Of a stretch of DNA of 64,000 nt, positions 44,177-54,379 are shown piece after piece; the stretch's first letter is position 1, and the number at the start of each line of letters is the position of its first letter. The position numbers and the translations under genes were made by a program. The notes beneath the pieces are model-generated. The model was given only the letters and a program-made list of their open reading frames with translations, ran no database searches and was not told the origin of the DNA. Source of the stretch: Diabrotica undecimpunctata (Eukaryota; Arthropoda; Insecta; Coleoptera; Chrysomelidae); assembly GCF_040954645.1 (NCBI RefSeq), contig NC_092807.1, forward strand, positions 49,670,991 to 49,734,990. The letters are read 5' to 3'.

Positions 44177-45180
44177 TTATTGATTGATACGACGGTAAAA
44201 GAGAGGAGTTGCCTCTAGGATGTCAATATATTCATCAGAGAGTTCGTTGCTGACAAGGGCCAGTAATTTTGTGGGTGGGAAAGAGAGTTTGGGTTTAGGT
44301 TGTCTTTTGAATACATTGCTGATGGATGAGCAGGTAGTTTTCAAGATATTTTGGGCTCTGAAGTTTTGGCCAAGGATGGTTTTGATTGTGTAACTCCTGC
44401 TCAGAGAGAAGAGCCTTTCATCGATGGGCTGGATATTCGACAGTTGATGAATAAGGGCGGAGGGGTAGTCGCGTCGTTTGTTGTTTACTCTACGCAGGAT
44501 TCTCCATTCCAATCCCAGCAGTCTTTGTGTGAGGTAACGGTGGATCGAAATATAGAGGTTGGATCTATACTCGATCACCGGCCTGATGAATGTTTTGTAA
44601 ATATGTATAAATATGCGTGGGTGTGTCCTTCCGAACTTACCACAATCATCATTGAGTAGACCGACTCTGCTCCTAGCGTTGTTACAGGCTATGTCCAGAT
44701 CGGGCCTCCAGTTTAGTGTTTGTGTAAACACCACACCGGTGTACTCAATCCGGTCGCGGAGTTGGAGTCGGTCGCCCCAGAGTCTAAGGTTGTTTCTTTC
44801 AGCTATGTTAAGTGAGGTGAATCTGCTGCGACTGGGGTGTCTAAAGAGAATCATTTGAGTTTTATTTGGGTTAGGTGTTACTCTTCATCTCCTGCACCTC
44901 CTGTCGACCAAGTCAAGGTGATTTTGAGCAAACCTAAGTACTGAGTTTACGTCTCGTGATGTTGTTACGAGAGCGGTATCGTCTGCGTAGAGCAAAGTGA
45001 GTGTGTTAGTGTATCGTGAGTTAGGGAAGTCACTGTTGTATATAGTGTATAATATGAGTGCCAACACTGAACCTTGTGGAACTTTTGCTGTAGGAGTAAA
45101 TGAGTCGGAGAAATGACCTCGCACTTTCACCGTGATTTGACGTTGAGAGAAATATGAGTGGATAAGTCTAACGAAAGAGA
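44177..45180 (-). pseudogene. Jockey copy B reverse transcriptase, domains B to C-terminus
   Basis: SFTPTAKVPQGSVLALILYT (domain B), LTLLYADDTALVTTSRDVNS (domain C), QLRDRIEYTGVVFTQTLNWR (domain E), then IYKTFIRPVIEYRSNLYISI and ELSDEYIDILEATPLFYRRI to a stop at 44177. The last 225 codons are one open frame (44854-44177). A stop near 44886 and a frame change separate it from the YADD part. About 70-75 percent similar to copy A at protein level by eye. Confidence 0.88.
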
Positions 45181-45249
45181 AGGGAAGAAAAGAGAAGTTC
45201 TGAACATCGGGAAAAATGTAAAGGTTTTGGTGAGATCGGCGTCGGTATA

Positions 45250-46108
45250 GAGCTTGTCTACACCTTTAACGACCACCATGTGGGAGTGGCAGGACGGGTG
45301 GGATTTCTGGGAGTGGGTTTGTGTTTCGGTGAGATCTGTATTTTAGGATCACCTGATGTCTCACGGAGCTTCCTCTGTAACTCAACGTGATTGATCGGGT
45401 GGGTGGTGGTGAGGTGCGCTATCTGTGTAGGCAGTACTTTCAATGAGGAAATCTGGTTTAATAGGAGTTCTCTTATGTTATTCACCCTGAAGAAGTCACG
45501 TTGTGTGGACTTCTCCAGAGGGATGTGGGTAATGGTGTAGTCGAAGGTTTTGGATTGTGTGGGTGGGTTTGCTGAGGTAGAGGGGATAGGGGAGGAGGGG
45601 GAAGGCTGTGGTCTTGGGGTATGTATGGCAGTTGCATACGATAACGTGTGCTAGGTGGTGGGTTAGTATATACTGTCGGTATAGGTTGTATTTGGGTGGT
45701 TTGAGTGGTTGATGTAGGTTGTAGGGTAGATGCTAAGGTGGTGGTGGAGGGTAAAGTAGGGAGAGGGGAGATAGATGCACGGGACAGCTGCAAAGTAGCG
45801 ATCAACTGGTCAATGGTCTACTGGAAGAGTATGGATGAGATCGGAAACAAAGGAATCGGTGTAGGTATTCATAATAGGTGTGGTAGTATTTTCAGGGATG
45901 TGTAGGGTGGGTATAGGTGACGTATTGTCAGTGTGGGTAATATTGGGAGGTAGTGTGTGAACATTGTGGGGTAGAGTAGGTGAAGTGTTGCCTGTGTGTA
46001 TTGTGCGTGGGTAGGGGTGGAAAGCCTGTGGTGTCTTGAGTGGTGGTGGTGTTTGGTGTAATGGTGTGCGGGGGATCAGGTGGTTCAGAGCGGGTCGAGC
46101 GGGGCATA
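45250..46108 (-). pseudogene. Jockey copy B ORF1 (proline/threonine-rich gag-like)
   Basis: Starts MPRSTRSEPPDPPHTITPNT at 46108 and continues with strongly T/P-rich text in several frames (TNPPPSTRYRMQLPYIPQDH, SLPPPPLSPLPQQTHPHNPK), then NIRELLLNQISSLKVLPTQI. The composition suits a degraded Jockey ORF1. I see no zinc knuckles in the readable part. A plus-strand frame over the same DNA (46036-46530) is a shadow. Confidence 0.55.
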
Positions 46109-46724
46109 ATTGTCGCCTAATGGAAAGAGTTAAGAAGACACCGGTTTACTTCTACCTTGTGCAATGTACAAGTTGGCGGGTTGCCGGACTATACTCAACT
46201 ATTGGTTGTGCTAGCTGTCCCACGTACTGTACTCTTAACGCAGTGTACAGCCTACGGGTAGGGTGTAAAGAGTACTTTTCTCAGATAAAATTTAAATATC
46301 AGACGGGACCAGTCGGTTTAGCCTGGTTACACTGTTACCGTCAGAGACGCCAGAAAAAGTATAAAGCACTAACCTGCCAAATATCGCAAGCTCTCCTGTC
46401 TTCTGGTGTGATGCACGTGGCGACTCACAGATTTCGATTACTGCTTACACTCAGCAGCCTATTGCTGGTAGCACGCGTCGATCTCACCGTATTTCTTCAC
46501 TTGTTTGTTTTGCTTCTGCGCCTTTCTTGAGCAGCGTAGACGTTCCAAGCGGTCAGAACTGAGATTAGCCTATGGCTACCGTCTGACCCTGCGCTGTAGG
46601 GTACGCCTTCTTCCACCTAAAAACGAAACAACACTACGCGCTGCTAACTTCGAACTATACTGTACTCTACTGTACATACGGGTCAAATCTATTTTTTTAT
46701 GCGTTCACACTTTATAATCTTCAA

Positions 46725-47635
46725 CTGAATAAGATGAGGGGGGAGAACTCTTTGACTTTGATCATTCAGAATTATGTCTGTATTTTTAAATTTGTTAGTT
46801 TCCATAGATTCTAATAAAGATAGCTTACGGCCTTTATTTTGAATGTGAAGAATTTAAAATTGGTCATTAAAAGAATGATTATGGTCTATAAGGCAGTGTT
46901 CGTAAGTAGAATCTGTTTTTCTATTATTAAAAGCCCTTTTGTGTTCCGCAATCCGTTTTTTATAAGTTCTTCCAGTTTGACCGATGTAAGTTTTTGGACA
47001 GTCGCCACATATTAGTTTGTATACACCACTGCGTAAGTGCTTTTTCCTTTCACGCTTGTTGTTCTTAATATATTTATCTAAATTATTGTTTGTTCTGAAA
47101 GTTGGTGTTATTCCTTTCTTTTTTATGTGTTTGGCTGTTTTTGTTGAAATCTTGCCTGTATATGTAATCGAGCAGATGGAACTGTTTTTTCTTTGGTGGT
47201 GGAAATACTAATTGCAGGGCTTTATTATGTAATTTTTGATTAAAATATTTACTGTTTGTTCGTTGTACCTATTGTTTACTACTATTTGCTTAATAATATT
47301 CAATTATATCTCGAAGTCGTTTGCTGATATGGAAATTTCTATTAATCTATATAACATGCTATGGTAGATGATGAATTGTGTATAGTCGTGTCAGTATGGG
47401 TAGGTTTTTGCAATACAGAGAACTAACGTTTGTTTTTAAGTCTGATAATTTTTAAATCTACAAAATTTATGGATTATGTTCGTATTGTAAATTCAATACG
47501 ACTATGGAGTCAATTAATATACGATAAGAATTGGTCAAGTTGCCTATTAGTTCCTGTAAAACATACCAGTATATCGTCTACATATCTCCATTAATTTAAA
47601 AACTGTTTGAATACCGGATGTTTTGAAATCTTTAT
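46725..47635 (-). pseudogene. Penelope-like element: palm/thumb end of reverse transcriptase and GIY-YIG
   Basis: Minus-strand frames: ISKHPVFKQFLN then RYVDDILVCF (YVDD active site at 47584-47573), FLSYINLHS-like and SINFVDLKIIRL, KPTHTDTTIH, then KTAKHIKKKGITPTFRTNNN, SGVYKLICGDCPKTYIGQTG, RTYKKRIAEHKRAFNNRKTD and HNHSFNDQF. YKLICGDC..TYIGQTGR is a typical Penelope GIY-YIG core. Single-base shifts break it. Its N-terminal half lies at 49095-49560; an RTE-like LINE (47640-49095) separates them. Confidence 0.88.
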
Positions 47636-47639
47636 TTCT

Positions 47640-49095
47640 TCTTCTTCTTGTAGTTCCTTCTCCTACCGGAGGTTGGCTATCATCACAGCTATCCGTACGT
47701 TATTGGCGGCTGCTCTGAAAAGATCTACTGAGCTGTAACTATACCACTCTCTTAGGTTTCTTAGCCAGGAAATTCTTCGTCTTCCTATGGATCTTTTACC
47801 CTTGATTTTACCTTGCATTATGAGCCTTAACATCTCACATTTCGCACATCTGGTAATGTGGCCTAAATATTCCAGCTTTCTTGTTTTGATGTGCTTTATG
47901 ACCTCGCAATCCTTTTATAGCCTTCTTAACACTTCTGCATTTGTAACTCGTTTGGTCCATGGTATTTTCAAAATCCTTCTATAGCACCACATCTCAAATG
48001 ATTCCAACTTCTTTATATTATCCACTTTTAGTGTCCAGCTTTCCATTCCATACAACAAAGTCGAGAACACGTAGCATCTTAAGGCTCTTATCCTCAGCTC
48101 CAGAGGAAGGTCTCGATTAACAAACATTGCTTTCATTTTTATAAATGCTTGTCTTTCAATTCAATGCGTGTCCTTATTTCTCTGCCTTGGTCATTGTTTT
48201 CATTTACCCAGGTTCCCAGATATTTGTAGTTATTCACTCTTTCCTGTTATTGTTGTTACTTGTTTCCCTCGATATCTAGCCTTCCTACTGTATGTTGCTT
48301 AGAAATATTCATGCATTTGGTTTTCTTAACGTTTATTTGTAGTCCATATTTTATACTGACTTGATGTAATCTATTTACTAAGCGTTGCAGTGATTCTAGA
48401 CTGTCTGCAAAAACAGCGATGTCCTCTGCGATTGTTCTTGTTCCCCTGATATTGCTTCCTTAACAATATCTTCGCTGTACAGATTGAATCACAGTGGGGA
48501 CAGCACGCAACCATGTCTAACACCCTCTTTTGATTTCTATAGTTTCTGTATCGACATTTTCGTTTCTAACCTTTGCTTTTTGATTCCAGTACAGATTGAC
48601 AATAACCCGTAGATATATCTCGACTATCCACATTCTTTTCTTTTAACAGTTTTACGAGTTTCTGATGTCGTACTCTATCATGGAGATCCTGGTTCATATC
48701 TAGTCGTCTTTGCGCGAGAACGTTAAAAGCGAACAGAGCCTCTCTCGTTCCTAGTCCTCCTCTAAATCCAAATTGGGTGTCATCTATTCTTCTATTTTTT
48801 TTTTGTATAGTCTTCCATTTGTTATTTTGAGAAATATCGTAAGTGTGTGGCTTATTAAGGAAATTGTTCTGTACTGGAAGCATTCTGTCGCATATACGGA
48901 CTGTGGTAGTGTCCACAAACGTGAAAAGTAACCAATCTTCGGGTATTACTCCTGTTGTATATACTTTGTTGAACAGATCTAAAAGTATATGCAGTGTTTC
49001 TTCGTCAATGCATTTAATTAGCTCAGTGGGTATCTGATCTGCGCCTACTGATTTTGCCGTCTTTGCATTTCTAATTACCTGTTCTAATTCGCACA
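47640..49095 (-). pseudogene. LINE (family of 3873-4217) nested in the Penelope-like element
   Basis: From 49095: EQVIRNAKTAKSVGADQIPT (fingers), GVIPEDWLLFTF, DTQFGFRGGLGTREALFAFN, QDLHDRVRHQKLVKLLKEKN, then a degraded middle and MKAMFVNRDLPLELRIRALR, LLYGMESWTLKVDNIKKLES and FEMWCYRRILKIPWTKRVTN, ending in broken frames at about 47640. Between TF and DTQFGF about 40 residues read as unrelated text where the 'PKK....YRxISL' block should be. The active-site YADD domain is lost in 48140-48560. Confidence 0.8.
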
Positions 49096-49560
49096 TTATT
49101 TCTAGATGATCCATAATAAGTCCTGCACTGTTATTTGTATATATTTAATAATTAAATTTAAAGGAGTCCTGGTTTATGCAAATTTTAAGAAGACGTAAAA
49201 TTTCAGATGTAATGATTGAATTTGGTTTTGATTGGAAAAGGTTTTTTACTACAACAAAAGTTTCTATAGAAGGTACACTACGAAAAATGTTCTTTACGCC
49301 AAATGAAATTAATCTGGAGTTATTGGTTAACTGAAAATGTTGTATTTTATTAACTAGTTCTATTGTATTTTTTACGGTAAATTTAGGTGGAAATTTAGTG
49401 TTCTAAAATAATCTCTAACAGTTTTTTTTTGAAAGTTTATATGACGGAGCTGTATAAAAAGAAACTACAGGTGTTATTAGGTGATCCGGTTTATGTAGTT
49501 TAATAAAAGTGTATAATTTAGGAGGTTTTTGTAGTTTTCATCAAGTAACGATCGAATGCA
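49095..49560 (-). pseudogene. Penelope-like reverse transcriptase, fingers part
   Basis: From 49545: PPKLYTFIKLHKPDHLI-type text, PVVSFYTAPSYKLSKKLLEI, then KFTVKNTIELVNKIQHFQLT, NNSRLISFGVKNIFRSVPSI and LRLLKICINQDSFKFN. These match Penelope reverse transcriptase (P.LYG.PK.HKP, IVS..N.P.Y.L.K, SFDV..LFTSVP). The catalytic D of SFDV is G here (SFGV), so the enzyme would be inactive. The reading continues on the other side of the LINE insertion at 47635. Confidence 0.85.
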
Positions 49561-49659
49561 TCACTTAACACTACCTAATTTTAGTTTAGTATGACTGGTT
49601 ATATTTGTATTTTGAGCCTAATATTAAAAAATTAATAATAATTTGTTATTGAAAATAAA

Positions 49660-49910
49660 AACAAAAAAACTGGTCAAAACATTTTATTATTCCGCTTTAG
49701 ACATACACTCAATAGTTTTCCAATACATTAACGGCTTTCTCTGCCGACGAAAAGCGTTGTTCGCGCAATTTATTCTTTACGTTTGGGAGCTAAAATATGT
49801 TATTTGAAGCCAGATCAGGACTGTTTAGCGGAAGACTCAGGCAGGAATTAGATTTTTTAAATATTTGGTTATTAGACTATATATGTGTCAAATGGTATTG
49901 TTTTCATAAA
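49660..49910 (-). pseudogene. mariner transposase C-terminal fragment
   Basis: Minus text LNSPDLASNNIFLLPNVKNK-like, then LREQRFSSAEKAVNVLENY and CFDQFFCF. It matches the PPYSPDLAP.D.F.FP..K..L.G.RF...E.AV block of mariner transposases, which holds the last catalytic aspartate (SPDLA). The rest is absent. Stops present. Confidence 0.6.
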
Positions 49911-50599
49911 GAATGTTCTTAGCTTTATTTCACCAAATGATATTTGTTTCCTTTATTTCACCGACGACTTCTGGCAAACAAATGGTTGTAATAATAGTCA
50001 TAATTAACCTAATCCTATGTTCTTCTAAAGGCTCTGTTGCCACATGTTTGTTAGAATAGTATGCCACAAGTTTTTTGAAGTACCTTATCCACATCATTTT
50101 TTACGTCGTTCGCACTAATCGGAACATCTTTTTAAGATGTAGGATTATGTGGGACCTAATGAAACAAACATTTCAAGAAATATTTTATACAACAACTATG
50201 TTTTACATATCTATTTTATGTAACGTCTTAAGTTCTTTCAATATTCCATTTTCAAAAATTCACTTTTTTCTTCTATGTAAGTAAGTCTTTTCTCTTCTAA
50301 GATCTTTACAATAGTGTTGCTTTTCCCTAGTTCTTCATTGTTGCATAAGTTTATATGCATCATTTTTTCTTCGGGTGTAACGTGTCCAAAAGCTCATTGT
50401 TATATCTTGTCCAATTTTCGTTTATTTTATTAAATTTTATAAAAACACTGCATGACTTTAATTTTTGTAAAAATGTCTCGAGAAATTATTTTAGACCACT
50501 AATACTTCCTAATAAAAGAACCGTTAAAGATGTTTAGCTACCTTCGATGAACCGTTTTAAAAAGTTTTTAAGAATTATTTTTTAAATATGGGTACCTTT

Positions 50600-51135
50600 G
50601 TCTATTAAAATATTTTCTATAAAAAGACATACCAATCCAATTTTATTTCATTTTCCACTGTGCATCAAGATGTAAGCTTTTGTTTCTTTATAGTTGTCTC
50701 TTTTGCTTTTTCGCATACCTGATTTGTATTTTCTCCATTCAATTAGTGGCCGAGGTTGTACCAAGTTAGTCACAGGTTGTTTCATTGGGAATCCAAATTT
50801 ATCCTTTTGGGAAATCCAAATTTTCCCTTATTGGGAATCCCAGTTCCCCCGCATCTAAGTATGGAGATTAATCTTTTTCCATCATAACCACTGGTTTACG
50901 TACACTTCTGCTGTTCTCATACTGCCACGATATCATTTTATTTCCCCTAGCAAAAATCCACGTTTCGTCTAAAAATACAACTTCTCGTGGATGTGTACTA
51001 TTTCTGTTTTTCATATATTTACGTAAGAAACACGCTCGTTATGCTGCGATATGAGTTCTTTCAATTAAATCTCTTTGTTCGTATGATTTTTACAGGTTCA
51101 GTGGCATTTTAATCTCTGACCACTGCAGTATATAA
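50600..51135 (-). pseudogene. Degraded IS630/mariner-type transposase fragment
   Basis: Minus text LIERTHIAA, RACFLRKYMKNRNSTHPREV, VFLDETWIFARGNKMISWQY and SVRKP. FLDETWIF is the first catalytic aspartate block (compare YKDET at 20942-22245) and WQ....S is the next conserved patch. What follows is not readable. A short tandem GGGAATCC/GGAAATCC cluster lies at 50787-50840. Confidence 0.6.
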
Positions 51136-51325
51136 TACACTAAACAGTTGTACTATCATACATAAGTCATATATTTTGACATGTCATTTTTCAACAAAGT
51201 CAAGAAAACCTCTAATTTTCCAAATTTTTTTAAATCGTATTTAAGCACAAATTAATTTATTGTAATGTATATACTATCATAATACACAATAAATGCTTTT
51301 AAGAAATATTGAATTATTTTTATGC

Positions 51326-52304
51326 AGTGTGGAAACCACAAACAATTCGAGAGTTACAATATTTCTGTCATGTGATGAAACATCCAGAAAAAGGTATAAG
51401 CTTCTACACCTCATAATTCAGGGCTAGATCGCCGGAAGAAGCGGGCCAGGACGAAGAAGAACATCCTGGCTCCGAAATATCCGAGAGTGGTATCAAGAGA
51501 CATCCGCTAATCTGTTTTGAGTTGCCGCACCCAAAGTTATTAATGCCAATATGATCGCCAACGTTCGATAATCGGGCAGGGTTCTGAAAGAAGAAACCAC
51601 TTATGGAATAAAACTATTTATTAATTTATTTGTTTATATACTAATTATAGAAAACGCTGAGATCCGTCGACTTTTATATAAATGTGGGCTTTTTAAACAT
51701 AAATTTAAATCCAAAGTCTGATACATGCAAGCTTAGCGTAGTCCATAAGCTTTATTTTTAATGGAACACCTTGTATATTTTTATAAAAAGCTGCTTAACA
51801 ACCTGATCTCAACAAACTGTATCATGTAGGTTCTATTATAAATAATACAGAGTAAAATTTTGAAATTATAAAGTGTGGAAATCTATGAAAATTATGAAAA
51901 ACGCTGGGACACGTGAACTTTTAAACTCAAACGTGGGCATTTTATTAAACATAAATTTCAGTAATAGATATTTCACGCAAGTCTAGCATAGTCCATCATC
52001 TTTATTTTTAATAAAACACCTAGTATATTTTTATGTTTTTAGAAGCTACTTAACAACCTTATCTCAAAAAGTATATCATGTATGTAGGGTCTATTATGAA
52101 TAATTCAAGATGGAATTTTGAAACTATGTATAATTTTCGTTAAGGCATTAAATACATAAACTTTTGAAATTATTAATTTATCACACTTTAAATAATGCTA
52201 TTTTAAATTAGCTAAATACATATTTCAATTTTCTACTATCTACTATTTCTACTATCAATATTTAAGGACACAAACGATTTTATTCCGTAAGTGGTTTCCA
52301 CACT
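51326..52304. mobile_element. MITE with AGTGTGGAAACCACTTA ends, interrupted by a LINE fragment
   Basis: The left end is AGTGTGGAAACCAC at 51326, resumed after the insertion as AACCACTTATGGAATAAAA at 51595. The right end in complement is AGTGTGGAAACCACTTACGG ending 52304. The ends match over about 27 bases. The interior holds two tandem units of about 250 bases (51645-51893 and 51894-52140; ACGCTG.GA..CGT.GACTTTT, AACATAAATTT, TAGTCCAT, ATCATGTA) at roughly 75 percent identity. No coding capacity. It ends 73 bases before the acceptor of the next anillin exon. Confidence 0.75.
51340..51592 (+). pseudogene. LINE C-terminal fragment inserted in the MITE, 8-bp target duplication
   Basis: GAAACCAC lies at 51332-51339 and 51593-51600. 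Inside, plus frames read RELQYFCHVMKHPEKG, then RRSPGRRRTSWL-like and IREWYQE-like text in broken frames, ending NANMIANVR-like. Same family as 3873-4217 and 47640-49095. Confidence 0.75.
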
Positions 52305-52377
52305 TAGTTTTTACGTTTTTATTCTACTGACCCTAGTATTTATCATAGGATTATTTAGAATTATTTTATAATTTTAG

Positions 52378-52678
52378 GCTACCGTAAATACACAACACTG
52401 TGACGAAAGTGTTGGAACATCGCATATTTCATCTTTACTCTCCACAAATGATTCTATGAAACGAAAACTAAAACGAAAAAAGTCGCATGATGTATTGTCA
52501 GAAGATTGCAGTGAAAACGGAAGTACAGATTCCATAATTGAGCAGTATAAACAAGAGTTATTCCAACAGCACTCTACCATATTCCAAATAACCAAAGCCC
52601 TCAAATATTGTAAAGCATCAAAACAATTTATTGTTGGAAAGGAGAGGATTGAAGCAGAAAAGATTCTTCTAGTTGCTA
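52378..52678 (+). CDS. ANLN: Anillin, exon encoding the start of the anillin homology domain
   Basis: Acceptor ATTTTAG at 52371-52377; donor GCTA|GTAAGT at 52679. Phase 0 in, phase 1 out, 100 codons and one base. It reads ATVNTQHCDESVGTSHISSL, a basic patch MKRKLKRKKS, then SIIEQYKQELFQQHSTIFQI, TKALKYCKAS and KERIEAEKILLVA. In anillins the homology domain opens with a helix that has QALN.C, then S.E..EAER.LL.AT, which this matches. Family knowledge: anillin crosslinks RhoA, septins, actin and myosin II at the cytokinetic ring; this helix starts the region that binds RhoA and lipids. The Drosophila gene is scraps. It lies between a MITE and another repeat element. Confidence 0.93.
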
Positions 52679-52830
52679 GTAAGTATAAATTTACATCAAG
52701 TAAAAAACTGAATATCCCTTCTCTCTAATCCAAAAGGATTACAAATGGATAAATTTTAAATTATATTTTTAATTAAATATACCATTATATATTAGAAGTT
52801 ATTACTTCTATGTAAGTTTTTTAAAGTACG

Positions 52831-53671
52831 GTATACAGCCAACCACTGGCATTGCCCATAAGGCATCAGGAACAAACCCGTCGTCACCACTGTTGTAAAT
52901 GCAAAACAATTATCGTTGCACGTCATTACCAACATTTAATCGAGTGACATATGAATGAACATTTGGCATTAAAGGTTACATCCAAGTGACATTTATTCCA
53001 TTTATGTAACATTTGACGTTAACATTTAATCGAGATTTGACATTTGTATTTATGTGATATTTGACACAGTAAGTGACATAAATGCGATATTTAATTGACA
53101 TTTGACATAAAAGGTGATAAATTGACATTTATATGTTATTCATCTGACATGTGACATTTGACGTAAAAAGTGATATTTATATGACATTAAATATCTGACA
53201 AAACGAGACATGCTTCTTTAGTTTATTGGCCTACAGATACTCGAAAAGATACACTTATGTGACATTTAATTAAAGTTTGACATTTGACATAAAACGTGAA
53301 ATTTTGACATTTATGTTTAATATGTCCAATCTTTTTGTAGTTAAGATATTTCATTCCTTTGACTTTATCAGGGTAATCTTTCGATTTGTGCCCCGGCGTA
53401 TTTTTTATACGTCTCCGTTTTAAACGATTTATGTGCCGTCTGCCCTTTAATTATATCGCACAATTTAATTTTCTCTTTAAACTTATTAAGGTTTTTTGCA
53501 CCATAAAGTATAACTTTATTAAGTAGTAGGGTCGTCATAATTGTAGTCACATTTACTTTAAAATTATATCCAAATTTACTACAATATAACAAAAATACAG
53601 TAATTGATCACAATAAATGAACAAATTATATAAAATTAATGGGAAAAACCCCGTAGTTGGCTGTATACCAT
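52831..53671. mobile_element. Non-autonomous element with GGTATACAGCCAACYAC ends and TGACATTT repeats
   Basis: The left end GGTATACAGCCAACCAC (52833) faces the right end, GGTATACAGCCAACTAC in complement (53671). Between, from 52935 to 53320, TGACATTTGACRTAAAA-type words recur about twenty times in a degenerate array (e.g. 53037, 53097, 53153, 53278). The right part is AT-rich. A 74-codon minus frame (53592-53368) is unrecognised. It sits in the anillin intron 150 bases after the exon donor. Confidence 0.65.
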
Positions 53672-53675
53672 CGTT

Positions 53676-54057
53676 AAAAAAAAAACACAGAAGTTAAAAC
53701 ACTTTACACTTGTATTGTGGTATAAAAACATATAGTTAAAACTTTATAAAAAGTGTCGTCAAAAGTTTATATACTGGCATAACGTTTTCGATCTATGATC
53801 AAATGATCCATTGTCATCGACCTAGAGTCACAACTTAAACCAAATGTAACATTCGGAATGATGTAAACCCATATAGGAGGTCACACATTTAACTTTATTG
53901 TTAGCTACAATTACATAAGGCACTGAGGATGATCTGTTCAGATCGAGAACGTTATGCCAGTATATAAATTTTTGACGACACTTTTTATAAAGTTTTAACT
54001 ATATGTTTTTATACCACAATACAAGTGTGAAGTGTTTTAACTTCTGTGTTTTTTTTG
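53676..54057. repeat. Inverted pair of Penelope-type ends with hammerhead-like motifs (locus j)
   Basis: Left arm 53676-53798 and right arm 53935-54057 are inverted copies (AAAAAACACAGAAGTTAAAA ...). Motif j2 at 53919-53958 plus: GGCA, CUGAGGA, extra U, GAUCU-GUUC-AGAUC, GAGA (for GAAA), palindrome AACGUU, A, UGCC pairing exactly with GGCA. Motif j1 (53774-53815 minus) keeps GAAA, AACGUU and UGCC but has a changed 5' half. No ORF lies between the arms. Confidence 0.65.
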
Positions 54058-54379
54058 AACAAATTATACTTTTGGATCAATTATTACAAAAATACAACAA
54101 TTGTTACATTAAAACAACAAAGCTAATTATTAAGGAGTTTTAAGCAAAACTCACCTCAATAAGTCGATTTTCTTTTGGCCGAAAATTGCACTGAACTTTA
54201 CTGTATTTTGCGGCACTTTACAACGTTTGCGTCTTCCTTAGATCGCGCTTGAGCCCTCAAAATTGCAGGATTCTTTGAAGACACGTAATATAAAAGTCCG
54301 TGTGATGTTAAAAAGTTTTTTATATTAGCACAGACACAATTAAATGCTAGTTGCGTATACATACTGTAGATTACCAAAT

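Larger units (their letters stand above)
44040..46720 (-). mobile_element. Jockey-type LINE, copy B, internally deleted
   Basis: On minus: a 5' region (46720-46110), an ORF1 (46108 to about 45250), then directly the reverse transcriptase from domain B to the C-terminus (45180-44177) and the 3' UTR (44176-44040). The endonuclease and the first half of the reverse transcriptase are missing at a junction near 45190-45250. Because 5' and 3' ends are both present, this is internal deletion and not ordinary 5' truncation. Confidence 0.75.

Noticed and set aside
46036..46530. 164-codon plus frame, longest unexplained frame in the window
   Set aside because: Antisense to the Jockey copy B 5' region and ORF1; hydrophobic and arginine-rich by composition, no recognised domain.
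51645..52140. CRISPR-like array from the repeated units
   Set aside because: Only two long units with no regular spacers; they are tandem copies inside a MITE in a eukaryotic intron.
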